Part shown: one piece after another, positions 1 to 8,843 of the stretch
Layout of the letters: each line of letters begins with the position of its first letter
How positions within the stretch are numbered: the stretch's first letter is position 1
Assembly (NCBI RefSeq): GCF_021401125.1
Contig: NZ_JACBFQ010000001.1
Coordinates: 682,001-746,000, forward strand
Length of the DNA stretch: 64,000 nt
From: Xanthobacter sp. NM-59
Lineage (GTDB): Bacteria; Pseudomonadota; Alphaproteobacteria; Rhizobiales; Xanthobacteraceae
Reading direction: 5' to 3'
Translations under genes and position numbers: made by a program
Notes under the pieces: model-generated
Seen by the model: the letters and a program-made list of their open reading frames with translations, nothing else
Database searches by the model: none
Told to the model about the DNA's origin: nothing

Positions 1-291
1 AATGCGCGGCTTATGGGCCTCCCCCGCGCCCGCCTCGCGAGGAGGGACGCTGTCCGGTTCGATCTTTGGCGCGCGGGAGGACATGGGGGTGCGGCTATTC
101 ACGATGTGCCCGGCATCGCGCTGGGCTGATGGAGCAAGGCGCCCCCGCGCGCAACGGCGATCGGCCGATGAAGCAAAACGCGCGAAGCGACGACGCTTGA
201 TGCGCCTTTCACAAGCGAACGCCTGCGGGAGGCGCTGCGCGGCATCCTGCCCTTTGAGAAGCGGAACGCCGGGAGGGTTTTGCGGCTGGCG
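1..291. other. Window edge, no gene recognised
   Basis: This GC-rich stretch lies downstream of the minus-strand dehydratase gene. It can be read through in one frame, but the translation is arginine- and alanine-rich low-complexity sequence with no recognisable motif, so I do not call a gene. No convincing terminator, tRNA or repeat was seen. Confidence 0.4.
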
Positions 292-1275
292 CTACCCCCT
301 CAGACACCGCAGATAGGTGTCCGCATCCACATTGCCGCCGGACAGAACGACGACGATGGTTCCTTCCGCGCGCAGGCGCCCCTCCAGCAGCGCGGCCAGG
401 GCCACGGCACCGCCCGGCTCCACCACCAGCTTCAGCTCCGTGAAGGCATAGGCGACCGCGCGGGCAACCTCCGCATCGTCGGCGGACGCCGCCTCGCCGA
501 CCAGCTCACGGCTGATGGCAAAGGTGATCTCGCCCGGCGTCGGCGCCAGGAGCGCATCGCAGAAGGAGCCGGTTGGGGCGGCATTGCGCTCGCGCACCCC
601 TGAGCGGAAGGAGCGGGCATGGTCGTCGAACCCCGCCGGCTCGCAGGCCACCACCCGCGCGGCGGCGTCGCGTGACTTCACCGCCAGGGCGATGCCCGCG
701 ATGAGCCCGCCACCGGAAGTGTTGGCGGCAACCAGGTCCGGCTTCAGACCCTGCGCGGCGAGATCCTCAATGATCTCCAGCCCCACGGTGCCCTGGCCGG
801 CGATGACATCGCAATCATCATAGGGCGGCACCATTACCGCGCCGCGCTCGGCGGCGATGGCGCGGGCGATGGCGTCCCGATCCTCGGTGGCGCGATCATA
901 GCCGACCACCTCGGCACCCAGCGCCAGCGTGCGCTCGCGCTTCAGAGCCGGCGCATCGTGGGGCATCACGATCACGGCGGGCATGTTCAAGAGCTGCGCG
1001 GCGGCCGCCACACCCTGGGCGTGATTCCCGGAAGAGCACGCCACCACCCCGGCGGCCCGACCCTCCGGCGGGATCTGCGCGATGCGGTTATAGGCGCCGC
1101 GGAACTTGAAAGAGCCGGTGCGCTGCAGGGTTTCGGGCTTCAGAAACACGCGCGCACCGACCCGCTCGCTGAGGACGGGGGAAAACACGAGGGGCGTGCG
1201 CACCGCCACGCCCTTGAGGCGGGCGGCGGCGGCATCCACATCGGCGGCGGTCGGAAGGGAAAGAGGGGTGCTCAT
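292..1275 (-). CDS. Threonine/serine dehydratase-like PLP enzyme
   Basis: A 327-residue fold-type II PLP enzyme, expected to deaminate L-threonine or L-serine to the 2-oxo acid plus ammonia in the cytoplasm. Visible motifs are the PLP lysine in SFKFRGAYN (Lys57), the SSGNHAQG substrate loop (about 81-88), a glycine-rich phosphate loop SGGGLIAG (about 188) and a C-terminal SGGN segment. There is no C-terminal ACT regulatory domain, so it resembles catabolic or generic threonine ammonia-lyases rather than the isoleucine-regulated IlvA. Its ATG overlaps the stop of the upstream glycosyltransferase gene by 4 nt (ATGA), so the two are probably translationally coupled. Serine racemase or hydroxyaspartate dehydratase activity cannot be excluded from sequence. 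Confidence 0.85.
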   Translation of the reverse strand: MSTPLSLPTAADVDAAAARLKGVAVRTPLVFSPVLSERVGARVFLKPETLQRTGSFKFRGAYNRIAQIPPEGRAAGVVACSSGNHAQGVAAAAQLLNMPAVIVMPHDAPALKRERTLALGAEVVGYDRATEDRDAIARAIAAERGAVMVPPYDDCDVIAGQGTVGLEIIEDLAAQGLKPDLVAANTSGGGLIAGIALAVKSRDAAARVVACEPAGFDDHARSFRSGVRERNAAPTGSFCDALLAPTPGEITFAISRELVGEAASADDAEVARAVAYAFTELKLVVEPGGAVALAALLEGRLRAEGTIVVVLSGGNVDADTYLRCLRG

Positions 1276-2339
1276 GCCTCCGAAGCTACCCGACGCCGCA
1301 GGCGAAGGCGATAGCGCCGCGCGATGGGACCGATATCGTGCGCGATCAGCACGTTATCGAGGAACTGCCGAGCACTTTCGCGCCACGTATAGCGCTCGCC
1401 GAAACGCCGCGCGGCGGCGGGCGAGAGCTCCAGCGCCTTCATGCATGCGGTGCGCAGGTCCTCGTCCAGCACGCCCACCTGCTCGGTCGCGCCTTCCAGC
1501 ACGTCCAGCGGACCGGTCACCGGATAGGCCGCCACCGGCAGCCCGCTGGCCATCGCCTCCAGCAGCACGATGCCGAAGGTGTCGGTGCGGCTGGGGAAGC
1601 AGAACACGTCGCAGGCGGCGTAGGCCTGCGCCAGCTCCTCCCCCTCCTTGGGGCCCAGGAAATGCACGTCTGGGTAGCGCGCCCGAAGCATCTCCAAAGC
1701 GGGACCGCCGCCCACCACCACTTTCGAGCCCGGCAAGTCGAGATCGAGAAAGGCCTCGATGTTCTTCTCGACGGCCACACGGCCCACGAACAGGAAGGCG
1801 GGGCGCGGAATGTTCAGCGTCGCCTCGGGCCGGGGGCGGAACAGGTCCGCGTCGACCCCGCGCGACCAGCGCATGAGGCGCTTGAAGCCGCGCGCCGCCA
1901 GGTCCCGCTCCAGCGTGGCGGTGGAGACCATGACGCCGCCGGCCGCATTGTGGAACGAGCGCAGCCACGCATAGGTCCAGCGCTCGGGCACCGGGGCGCG
2001 GGCCGCCAGATATTCGGGAAACTTGGTGTGATAGGAGGTGGTGAACGTACGCCGCGAGGCGATACAGGCCCGCCGCACCAGGATGCCAATGGGCCCCTCG
2101 GTCGCGATATGCACGAAGTCCGGCTGCATGGCCTCGATGCGGCGCATGATCATGCGCGGCGTGGCCAGAGCGAGACGGATTTCGCTGTAGGTAGGCATGG
2201 GAATGGTGCGAAATTCCTGGGGAGAGAGGAACATCAGCTCCGCCCCCAGGTGCTCCGCCTCGCGCGCGGTGTACTCCAGCGAGCGCACGACGCCATTGAT
2301 CTGCGGATGCCAGGCATCCGTCGCGACGAGAACGCGCAT
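1272..2339 (-). CDS. GT4-family glycosyltransferase
   Basis: A 355-residue GT-B fold glycosyltransferase, probably transferring a sugar from a nucleotide donor to a membrane lipid or envelope glycan at the cytoplasmic face. The N-terminus has the acceptor-domain pattern (TDAWHPQINGV), and the C-terminal domain shows VGRVAVEKN (about 187) and the E-x7-E type donor site in DTFGIVLLEAMASG (about 250-263), both typical of the GT4 group. Its ATG overlaps the stop codon of the LpxH-like gene by one base (TGATG) and its stop overlaps the dehydratase start. A phosphoesterase plus GT4 pair is a recurring arrangement in alphaproteobacteria and suggests a glycolipid or lipid A related role. Donor and acceptor are unknown. 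Confidence 0.85.
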   Translation of the reverse strand: MRVLVATDAWHPQINGVVRSLEYTAREAEHLGAELMFLSPQEFRTIPMPTYSEIRLALATPRMIMRRIEAMQPDFVHIATEGPIGILVRRACIASRRTFTTSYHTKFPEYLAARAPVPERWTYAWLRSFHNAAGGVMVSTATLERDLAARGFKRLMRWSRGVDADLFRPRPEATLNIPRPAFLFVGRVAVEKNIEAFLDLDLPGSKVVVGGGPALEMLRARYPDVHFLGPKEGEELAQAYAACDVFCFPSRTDTFGIVLLEAMASGLPVAAYPVTGPLDVLEGATEQVGVLDEDLRTACMKALELSPAAARRFGERYTWRESARQFLDNVLIAHDIGPIARRYRLRLRRRVASEA

Positions 2340-3151
2340 CAGGCGGCCGCCCGGGCCTGCCCATCCACCAGATCCGACTCGCTGTCCGGCGCAGCCTTCA
2401 AATTGCGTGTCCAGCAGATGATCTCCAAGCGGCCGTCGTCATGCTCGGCGATGGCGGTGCAGCTCTCCACCCAATCGCCGCAGTTCACATAGCGCACGCC
2501 GAACTGATCGTGAATAACCGCGTGGTGGATATGTCCGCAGATGACGCCGTCCACCGAGTTGCGCTTGGCCTCGTCGGCCACGGCCTCCTCGAACTTGCCG
2601 ATATAGTTCACCGCGTTCTTCACCTTCAGCTTGGCCCACTGGCTGAGCGACCAGTAGGTGAGGCCGAGCTTGCGGCGCACGCGGTTCACATAGGTGTTGG
2701 CCATCAGCGCGGTGGAATAAGCCCAGTCGCCCATGAAGGCGAGCCACTTGGCGTGGCGCACCACCACGTCAAACACGTCGCCATGAATGACCAGATAGCG
2801 CTTACCGTCGGCCGCCTCGTGAATGGCGGTTTCCACCACGTCGATGCCGCCGAAGTGGGTGCCGTAATAGTCGCGCAGGAATTCGTCATGATTGCCGGGC
2901 AGGTAGACAATGCGCGTGCCCTTGCGGCCCTTGCGCAGCAGCTTCTGCACCACGTCATTGTGCTTCTGCGGCCAATACCACGACGAGCGCAGGCGCCAGC
3001 CGTCCACGATGTCACCGACCAGATAGATCACGTCGGCATCATGGTACTTCAGGAAATCCAGCAGCAATTCTGCCTGACAGCCCTTGGTGCCCAGGTGAAT
3101 GTCTGAAAGAAACAGGGCGCGATAGCGTCGCGCATCCGGACTCTCGCTCAC
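2339..3151 (-). CDS. LpxH-like UDP-2,3-diacylglucosamine diphosphatase / metallophosphoesterase
   Basis: A calcineurin-type metallophosphoesterase of 270 residues. Metal-binding blocks are visible in order: LSDIHLG, VGDIVDGW, GNHDEF, and near the C-terminus GHIHHA followed by NCGDW. The family is usually annotated as hydrolysing UDP-2,3-diacylglucosamine to lipid X, but many alphaproteobacteria use LpxI for that step, so another lipid pyrophosphate substrate linked to the adjacent glycosyltransferase is possible. I chose the GTG at 3151 because GGAGG lies at the right distance upstream (3159-3163); the longer open frame from 3196 lacks a good site and adds an uncharacteristic arginine/glycine-rich leader. 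First gene of a three-gene minus-strand operon. Confidence 0.8.
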   Translation of the reverse strand: MSESPDARRYRALFLSDIHLGTKGCQAELLLDFLKYHDADVIYLVGDIVDGWRLRSSWYWPQKHNDVVQKLLRKGRKGTRIVYLPGNHDEFLRDYYGTHFGGIDVVETAIHEAADGKRYLVIHGDVFDVVVRHAKWLAFMGDWAYSTALMANTYVNRVRRKLGLTYWSLSQWAKLKVKNAVNYIGKFEEAVADEAKRNSVDGVICGHIHHAVIHDQFGVRYVNCGDWVESCTAIAEHDDGRLEIICWTRNLKAAPDSESDLVDGQARAAA

Positions 3152-3716
3152 GCCAGGACCTCCACGCTTTGGAACCCGACCATGGCCACCCCTCAAGAGT
3201 CACCCTCCAGGGCCAGCCAAGACGCCCTGAGTCAGCCACCGAACAGGCTGAGCGGGTGCTCGACGCAGTTACCCGGAGTCGTGCTTCCCTTTTATGACGC
3301 CAGCGCGAAAAACGGAAGCGGAATGCCTCCAAACAACGCGTTCCAGAAGGCCGAGCCAGTATTCCGGCAGCGGCGGAAAGGCGGCTAATAGTCTTTAGTT
3401 GCAGGCGATGAGCTTTCCACGCCACACCGAGACGAAAATCACTACGCGATAGCGAGACTGGCCCGTTTTCTGCCCAGACAGCCGCCATCAGATGCGAACA
3501 GGAAGCCCGGCCCTCCCCCGGATCTTTCCGATATTACGCAGCGTCATCTAAGGCCGGGAACGGGCGGATGCCTCGCGCTCCCCTGCGGAAGATATTGTCG
3601 GAGCGGGAGAAAATATTGCATCGCACGCACCATTGACCGGCGCGATGCCACAGGTCAGCGTGCCTGCCCGCCGACCTCCGGAGGTGGGCGCGTAGGGGCA
3701 CAAAGGAGCATCTGGC
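3152..3716. other. Intergenic, divergent promoter region
   Basis: About 560 bp between the minus-strand phosphoesterase operon and the plus-strand FAH-family gene. Short open frames exist on both strands, but none has a ribosome binding site with a recognisable product. It must contain promoters for both directions; no operator or RNA element stood out. Confidence 0.5.
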
Positions 3717-4565
3717 ATGAAACTGGTTCGTTTCGGCGCGAAGGGCACGGAGAAGCCCGGCCTCATCGACGGCAATGGGCGGGTGCGCGACCTTTCCGGC
3801 CATGTTTCCGAGCTCGCCGGCGAGGCTCTTTCCCCCGCGAGCCTGGCGCGGCTCGGCGCGCTGGAGGCTGAGACGCTGCCGCTGGCGCCGGAGGGGGTGC
3901 GGCTTGGCCCCTGCGTGCCGCGGCCGGGCAACTTCATCGCCATCGGCCTCAATTTCGCGGACCACGCCGAGGAAACCGGCAACCCCATCCCCGCCGAGCC
4001 GGTGGTGTTCAACAAGGCGCCGAACTGCCTCAGCGGCCCCAACGACGACATCATCATCCCCAAGGGCTCCACCAAGCTCGATTGGGAAGTTGAGCTCGCC
4101 TTCGTCATCGGCACCCGCGCGCGCTATGTGGAGGAGAAGGATGCCCTTTCCCACATCGCCGGCTACTGCCTCTGCAATGACGTGTCGGAGCGCAATTTTC
4201 AGATGGAGCGGTCGGGTCAGTGGACCAAGGGCAAGGGCTGCGAGAGCTTCGGCCCCGTGGGCCCCTGGCTGGTGACCGCCGACGAGCTTACCGACACTTC
4301 CGATCTCCCCATGTGGCTCGACGTGAACGGCGAGCGGATGCAGCACGGCTCGACCCGCACCATGATTTTCCGGGTGCCGTTCCTGCTCAGCTATCTCAGC
4401 CAGTTCATGGTGCTCGACCCCGGTGACATCATCACCACCGGCACCCCGCCCGGCGTCGGCCTGGGCAAGACGCCGCCCCACTTCCTGAAGGCCGGGGACG
4501 TGGTGACGCTCGGCGTGGCCGGGCTGGGCGAGCAGCGGCAAACCGTGGTGCCGTTCCAGCCCTGA
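3717..4565 (+). CDS. Fumarylacetoacetate hydrolase family protein
   Basis: A 282-residue FAH-superfamily enzyme. The catalytic domain begins at RPGNFIAIGLNFADHA (about 63) and carries the acidic metal-binding cluster in DWEVELAFVIG (about 123-133), the CNDVSER segment, the KGKGCESFGPVGPWL block and the C-terminal TTGTPPGVG turn. This set is typical of the hydratase/decarboxylase/ureidoglycolate-lyase-like branch that cleaves C-C bonds in 2-oxo acids with Mg2+ or Mn2+. The substrate cannot be read from sequence. The start is supported by an AAAGGAG site about 8 nt upstream. It is monocistronic, followed by a strong perfect palindrome. Confidence 0.85.
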   Translation: MKLVRFGAKGTEKPGLIDGNGRVRDLSGHVSELAGEALSPASLARLGALEAETLPLAPEGVRLGPCVPRPGNFIAIGLNFADHAEETGNPIPAEPVVFNKAPNCLSGPNDDIIIPKGSTKLDWEVELAFVIGTRARYVEEKDALSHIAGYCLCNDVSERNFQMERSGQWTKGKGCESFGPVGPWLVTADELTDTSDLPMWLDVNGERMQHGSTRTMIFRVPFLLSYLSQFMVLDPGDIITTGTPPGVGLGKTPPHFLKAGDVVTLGVAGLGEQRQTVVPFQP

Positions 4566-4601
4566 TCGCCGCCGGCCGGTCGCGCGCCGACCAAATGAAG
4601 A

Positions 4602-4623
4602 GCCCCCGAGAGCTCTCGGGGGC
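4602..4623. terminator. Palindromic hairpin between convergent genes
   Basis: A perfect 22-bp palindrome (GCCCCCGAGAG and its complement) 36 nt after the FAH-family stop and 53 nt from the stop of the convergent YbdK gene. No T-tract follows on either side, so it may be a bidirectional stabilising or factor-assisted terminator. Confidence 0.55.
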
Positions 4624-4676
4624 CGGGTGCGCGGGCACTCTCGCTCGGTCCGGCGAACAAATGCCGGGCATCGACC

Positions 4677-5798
4677 CTATTGCAGCGTGGCTTCCGCCAG
4701 CCAGCTCTTCACCACATTGAGGGCCTCGGCACGGCTGCCGGTGCGGTGCTGCGCTTCCTGATAAAGGGCAATCTGCACGTCGGCGCTGGTGCCCACCTCG
4801 GCGATGGTGCGCACATGCATCAGCGCATCAAGGCAGTCGAGCGCCTCCGCATCTTCCGCCACCAGATTGACCAGCCCCTCAACCGCATCGCGCACGGAAA
4901 CCGCGCGCCGCTGCGCGAGATCCACGAACGAGCCATGCACGCCATAGCGCTGGGCCCGCCACTTGTTCTCATCGGCAATGGCCCGGTCGACCGCCCCCAC
5001 GTCGCGATTGTGGTGGGGATTGCGCACCAGGAAGCGCGCCAGCGAACGATAGAGGGCCACGATGGCCATCGTGTCCTCGATGCGCGTGCAGCTGTCAGGG
5101 GCGCGCAGCTCCAGCGTCGGAAGCTTGCGCGAAGGGCGGATCGCCCACCACACATAGCTCGAATCCGAAATCGCCCGCGCCGAGACGAGCGCGTCCACAT
5201 ACCGCTCATAGTCGGCATTGTTCTCGAACATATCCGGCAGGCCGGTGCGCGGCAGCTCATCATAGGCGGCCAGGCGATAGCCCATGAGCCCCGTTTGCTT
5301 GGAGCCCCAGAACGGCGACGACGTGGCCAAGGCGACGAAGTGCGGCACATACGGCACCAGCCGGCGCATCACGTCCACCCGCTCGTCCGGATCGGGCAGC
5401 TCCACATGCACGTGCAGGCCACACACCATGTTGCGCTCGCCCAGCATCCGCAGGTCATTCATCAAGCCGTCATAGCGGTTCGCCTTGGTGGCGCGCGCGC
5501 CGTCCCAGGTGGCGGTGGGGTGCGTGCCGGCGGCGATGAAGCCGAGACCGTGGCGCGCCGCCACCTCCCCCACCGTCTGGCGCAGATGGCGCAGCTCATC
5601 ATGCGCGCCGCCAGAGGTGGTCGCCGGACGGGTGGAAATCTCAAGCTGGGATTGCAGCAGCTCCAGCGTGACCGAGGCCCCGAGCTCCTCCTTCAGCGCA
5701 TCGTAGAAGCCCGGCGGCATCCGCCGCTGCACCGCCTTGGTTGCGGCATCGACAACGAAGAACTCCTCCTCGATTCCAAATCGATAGGGCTGCGTCAT
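4677..5798 (-). CDS. YbdK-type carboxylate-amine ligase (glutamate--cysteine ligase 2 family)
   Basis: A 373-residue member of the YbdK/GCS2 family (COG2170), ATP-dependent carboxylate-amine ligases with weak glutamate-cysteine ligase activity in the E. coli member. Signature elements: [11 protein letters not shown] at the N-terminus, [22 protein letters not shown] (about 140) and the ELRAPDSC block. The open frame extends 61 codons further upstream, but the ATG at 5798 has GGAGG 6 nt before it and gives the family N-terminus, so it is preferred. It is followed by the 4602-4623 palindrome. Its true substrate pair is unknown; a full-length gshA would be a separate gene. Confidence 0.85.
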   Translation of the reverse strand: MTQPYRFGIEEEFFVVDAATKAVQRRMPPGFYDALKEELGASVTLELLQSQLEISTRPATTSGGAHDELRHLRQTVGEVAARHGLGFIAAGTHPTATWDGARATKANRYDGLMNDLRMLGERNMVCGLHVHVELPDPDERVDVMRRLVPYVPHFVALATSSPFWGSKQTGLMGYRLAAYDELPRTGLPDMFENNADYERYVDALVSARAISDSSYVWWAIRPSRKLPTLELRAPDSCTRIEDTMAIVALYRSLARFLVRNPHHNRDVGAVDRAIADENKWRAQRYGVHGSFVDLAQRRAVSVRDAVEGLVNLVAEDAEALDCLDALMHVRTIAEVGTSADVQIALYQEAQHRTGSRAEALNVVKSWLAEATLQ

Positions 5799-6072
5799 CG
5801 CCACCTCCGAAAGATGATAATGAAAGGCTAAGCCAAAATGGCACACACACTCAACAGCGGCGATAGACTGCCCGAAAATCCGTCCAAAATGGGGCACAAG
5901 AGGACGCACATGCAGCAATGAGGCTCGAATCGGCGAGTGCAATGCAGTATGAAGGGCCGATATTTCCTTAGCCCGCACCATCTTGCAGCGCGCGAAGGAA
6001 AGACGGATGTATTATTTCTAAATTACACGCCAGCCCTGCTGCGTCCAGCACTCACACTACATAACGCTACGG
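5799..6072. other. Intergenic spacer
   Basis: About 270 bp, visibly less GC-rich than its surroundings, between the RsmE gene and the YbdK gene on the same strand. It probably holds the YbdK promoter; no specific element recognised. Confidence 0.4.
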
Positions 6073-6816
6073 CTAGCGCGCCGGCCCCGCACCACTCCGC
6101 GCGGCCTCTACCAATGCGAGTGCCGCCACGGCGGCGGTATCTGCGCGCAGGATGCGCGGCCCGAGCGAGAGGATGACCGCGCGGGGGGCCAGCATCGCTC
6201 GTTCCTCCGGTGCGAATCCGCCCTCCGGTCCCACCAGCACGCTCACCGGCCCCGGCGGCGCCCGGCGCAATGCGGCGACGGGGTCGCCTTCCTCCGCCGC
6301 TTCGTCGCAAAATGCCAGCACGCGGTCCGCGGGAAGCTCCGCAAGCCATTGGGTGAGCGAGCGGGGCGGGCTCACCTGCGGCAGCGTCAGGATCCCGCAC
6401 TGCTCCGCAGCCTCAACGGCGTTGGCCGTCATCCGTTCCAGGTTCACGCGCGAAACCTGGGTGTAGCGGGTTACGACCGGGCTCAGAATGCCCGCGCCCA
6501 TCTCGACCGCCTTCTGAATCATGTAGTCGAGGCGCGCGTGCTTCAGCGGCGCGAAGGCATATTCCACCGTGAGTGCACTAGGCTGCGGCCGCGTCTGCGC
6601 CAGCACCTCAAGCTTCACGTCGCGCTTTCCGGCGGCGACGCGGCGCGCCCGCCACTCCCCATCCCGCCCATTGAACAGCAAAATGTCTGCGCCGACAGCG
6701 AGGCGGATCACATTCGCCGCATAGTGGGCCTGCTCCGGCGCCAGCGCGACGAGCGCGCCCTCGGACAGGTCGTCACTCACGCACAGGCGCTGGGCATTGA
6801 AATCGTGATCGGGCAT
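6073..6816 (-). CDS. rsmE: 16S rRNA (uracil(1498)-N(3))-methyltransferase
   Basis: A 247-residue SPOUT-class methyltransferase that uses S-adenosylmethionine to methylate N3 of U1498 in helix 44 of 16S rRNA. An N-terminal PUA-like domain (VIRLAVGADILLFNGRDGEW) precedes the trefoil-knot domain, seen as VLVGPEGGFAPEE (about 190) and the terminal LGPRILRADTA knot. Length is normal for the family. The ATG at 6816 starts a typical alphaproteobacterial N-terminus (MPDHDFNAQRL). It stands alone on the minus strand. Confidence 0.92.
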   Translation of the reverse strand: MPDHDFNAQRLCVSDDLSEGALVALAPEQAHYAANVIRLAVGADILLFNGRDGEWRARRVAAGKRDVKLEVLAQTRPQPSALTVEYAFAPLKHARLDYMIQKAVEMGAGILSPVVTRYTQVSRVNLERMTANAVEAAEQCGILTLPQVSPPRSLTQWLAELPADRVLAFCDEAAEEGDPVAALRRAPPGPVSVLVGPEGGFAPEERAMLAPRAVILSLGPRILRADTAAVAALALVEAARSGAGPAR

Positions 6817-7213
6817 CGCGGCTTTCCTTTCTGGCGCGAAGGGTCAGCACGCCCCCGCAGCAATGGCAAGCCGCAGCGCGCCGGCGAACGCCGTGATGCA
6901 GGCAAACGTTAGCGCGAGGATGGGGCTCGACAGCCCTTGAGGCCGGCCGCTCCGAACGGATTGATGCACCGCGGACGGGCTATTGAGGGCACCGCCCGCG
7001 GTGCATCCCAGCAGTCGTTGGAGCCCCCTCCAACAAGCTGCGACGCCTGACCGGCACGTCAACCCTTGCCGCAATTCGGCAACCGCCGCATCCCCCGAAT
7101 AGGGGATGCGGATTTGACGCTGTCACTCTTCTGCAACATCGGCATTGATTCGCGGGGGGCCGAGACCAGGCTCGCCGGGTGCCCTGATGGCCCGCCTCAC
7201 GCCGCTAAAATGA
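6817..7213. repeat. Non-coding region with two perfect hairpins
   Basis: No gene is supported here. Two perfect inverted repeats are visible: ATGCACCGCGG at 6964-6974 with its complement at 6996-7006 (11-bp stem), and CCGCATCCCC at 7086-7095 with its complement at 7102-7111 (10-bp stem, 6-nt loop). Neither is followed by a T-tract. They could be attenuator-like, repeat-family or small-RNA structures. Confidence 0.45.
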
Positions 7214-7252
7214 TTTCGGTCGTCGTTCGCATGAAGCAATCGACGACCGAAA
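7214..7252 (-). terminator. Terminator of the polysaccharide deacetylase gene
   Basis: Perfect 12-bp stem (7214-7225 with 7241-7252) and 15-nt loop, located 33 nt past the stop of the minus-strand deacetylase gene. On the minus strand the stem is followed by ATCATTTT, a weak U-rich tail. Confidence 0.6.
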
Positions 7253-7284
7253 CCACTTGAACGGATGTTTGGCGCAGGCCGGGC

Positions 7285-8490
7285 TCAGAAGAGGCTCGTG
7301 CCCGTGGAGACCGCCGCCGGCGGGCGCGGCTTGGTCGTCGCGCTGGCGGGACGCGGCGCGACCGCACTACTGGCGGAAGCCGCACTTGCGGGCTTGGCGG
7401 ATGCGCTGGCGGCCTGGGGCTTGGGCTTCTTGCGCGCCGGCTGCGGCGTCAGGGACGCCACTTCCTCCTTGCGCGGAACCGGCCGGTTCATGGCAATCAG
7501 CTCAGACACGGTCACGAACTTATAGCCCTTCGCGATCAGCGCATCCACCACACGCGGAACAGCCGCCACCGTGGTCGCATGAATGTCGTGCATCAAGATG
7601 ATGCCGCCCGGGCGCGTCTGGGCCATCACCTTGTCATAGATGGACTGGGTATCGCGGTTCTTCCAATCTAGAGAATCCGCGGACCAATAGACCATGGCGA
7701 GGCCGAACTTGTCCTCGATGTGCTTGCGCAGCGTGTTGTTCATCGCGCCATAGGGCGGACGCAGATAGATCGGGTCCTTGCCGATGGCGGCATGAATCGC
7801 GGCCGAGGTCTGGCTGATCTGCCGATCGGCCTCCTGCACGCTGACCTTGGGCAGCTGCGGATGGTTCCACGAATGATTGCCGATCTCGTGCCCGGCTTCG
7901 GCCATCCGGCGCAGCAGCTCCGGATTCTCCGAAGCTCGCGTGCCGACCACGAAAAACGTCGCCTTTATGCCCCGCGCTTCCAGGATCTTCAGCAGCTTGG
8001 GGGTGGTTTCCGGGTTGGGCCCGTCGTCGAAGGTGATGGCGATGTAGGGCCCATCCACGTTGGCCGACGTATAGGCCGGGAAACGGTGACCGGAGCTGTT
8101 GGCCGCATTGGCAGGGGGCGTCCCCTCCCCCATAGGGGCGGCAGCCATGGGCGCGCTCATCGAGGGCGTGTTCATGGCAGTCGAACTTTGTGCGACTGTT
8201 GAAGCAGCAGCCGACGCACCGGCCCCCGCGACGGGCGCGGACAGAAGCGCCGCGGCAGCTGCCGCCTGCGCCGCCGAGCCGTTTGCGCCATGCGCGAACG
8301 AATTGGTTGCGGGCGCAGCGGCCCCCGAAGTGGGCTGCTGGGCGGGCTTTGCAACAGGGGCGGCACTGGAGATAACCGGCACCGCGGCGACGTCCCCCGC
8401 CGGGGCGGGCGACACAATCTGGCTGAATGCAAGCCCGAGACCGAGCGCACCCGACGCCAGAAACGCAGACATGGCCACAAGAACTCTCAC
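7285..8490 (-). CDS. Polysaccharide deacetylase (NodB/CE4 domain), membrane-anchored or exported
   Basis: A 401-residue protein with an N-terminal hydrophobic signal/anchor (about residues 3-25), a long Ala/Pro/Thr-rich linker, a CE4 deacetylase domain (about 140-330) and an Ala/Pro/Lys-rich tail. CE4 motifs are complete: TFDDGPNP (catalytic Asp and metal Asp), HSWNHPQL (metal His pair), RPPYGAM, the SADSLDWKN block and the LMHDIHA motif with the catalytic His. It likely removes N-acetyl groups from peptidoglycan or a surface polysaccharide in the periplasm. GTG at 8490 is preferred because AGGA sits 10 nt upstream; the ATG at 8532 adds 14 residues. A hairpin terminator follows. Confidence 0.85.
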   Translation of the reverse strand: MRVLVAMSAFLASGALGLGLAFSQIVSPAPAGDVAAVPVISSAAPVAKPAQQPTSGAAAPATNSFAHGANGSAAQAAAAAALLSAPVAGAGASAAASTVAQSSTAMNTPSMSAPMAAAPMGEGTPPANAANSSGHRFPAYTSANVDGPYIAITFDDGPNPETTPKLLKILEARGIKATFFVVGTRASENPELLRRMAEAGHEIGNHSWNHPQLPKVSVQEADRQISQTSAAIHAAIGKDPIYLRPPYGAMNNTLRKHIEDKFGLAMVYWSADSLDWKNRDTQSIYDKVMAQTRPGGIILMHDIHATTVAAVPRVVDALIAKGYKFVTVSELIAMNRPVPRKEEVASLTPQPARKKPKPQAASASAKPASAASASSAVAPRPASATTKPRPPAAVSTGTSLF

Positions 8491-8843
8491 AATGCCGGCT
8501 TCCTGTACGATTTCGCAAAAACCATAGCGCACTCTCAGTCCTGCTCTATGGACAAATTATGAACTTATGTCGTCCAGCCATATCAAAAACGATCCGCGAT
8601 GCCTTCTTGCAACAGCTGCGAGGCCCGGAAAGGCAACGGTTTGGCGAACATTGCGGCCCAGCGTTGCCCGCCACCCGACACATGGGTGCAATGCAGCCCT
8701 GCATCCGCGACCGACGATAATACCGCCGCGATGACATGCATCCGCCAACATCGCCGCGTTTCGGTCGTCTGGAGCCGGTCGAAGTTGCGGCGGGCTCCAC
8801 TCTTGTCTTGCACTGCGATGGCACATGGTGATCCACTTGAAAG
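8491..8843. other. Intergenic, divergent promoter region
   Basis: About 350 bp between the divergent deacetylase and Cca-like genes. No gene, repeat or operator could be recognised. Confidence 0.4.

Noticed and set aside
3182-3488. Short frames in the interval before the FAH-family gene
   Set aside because: No ribosome binding site and low-complexity products.
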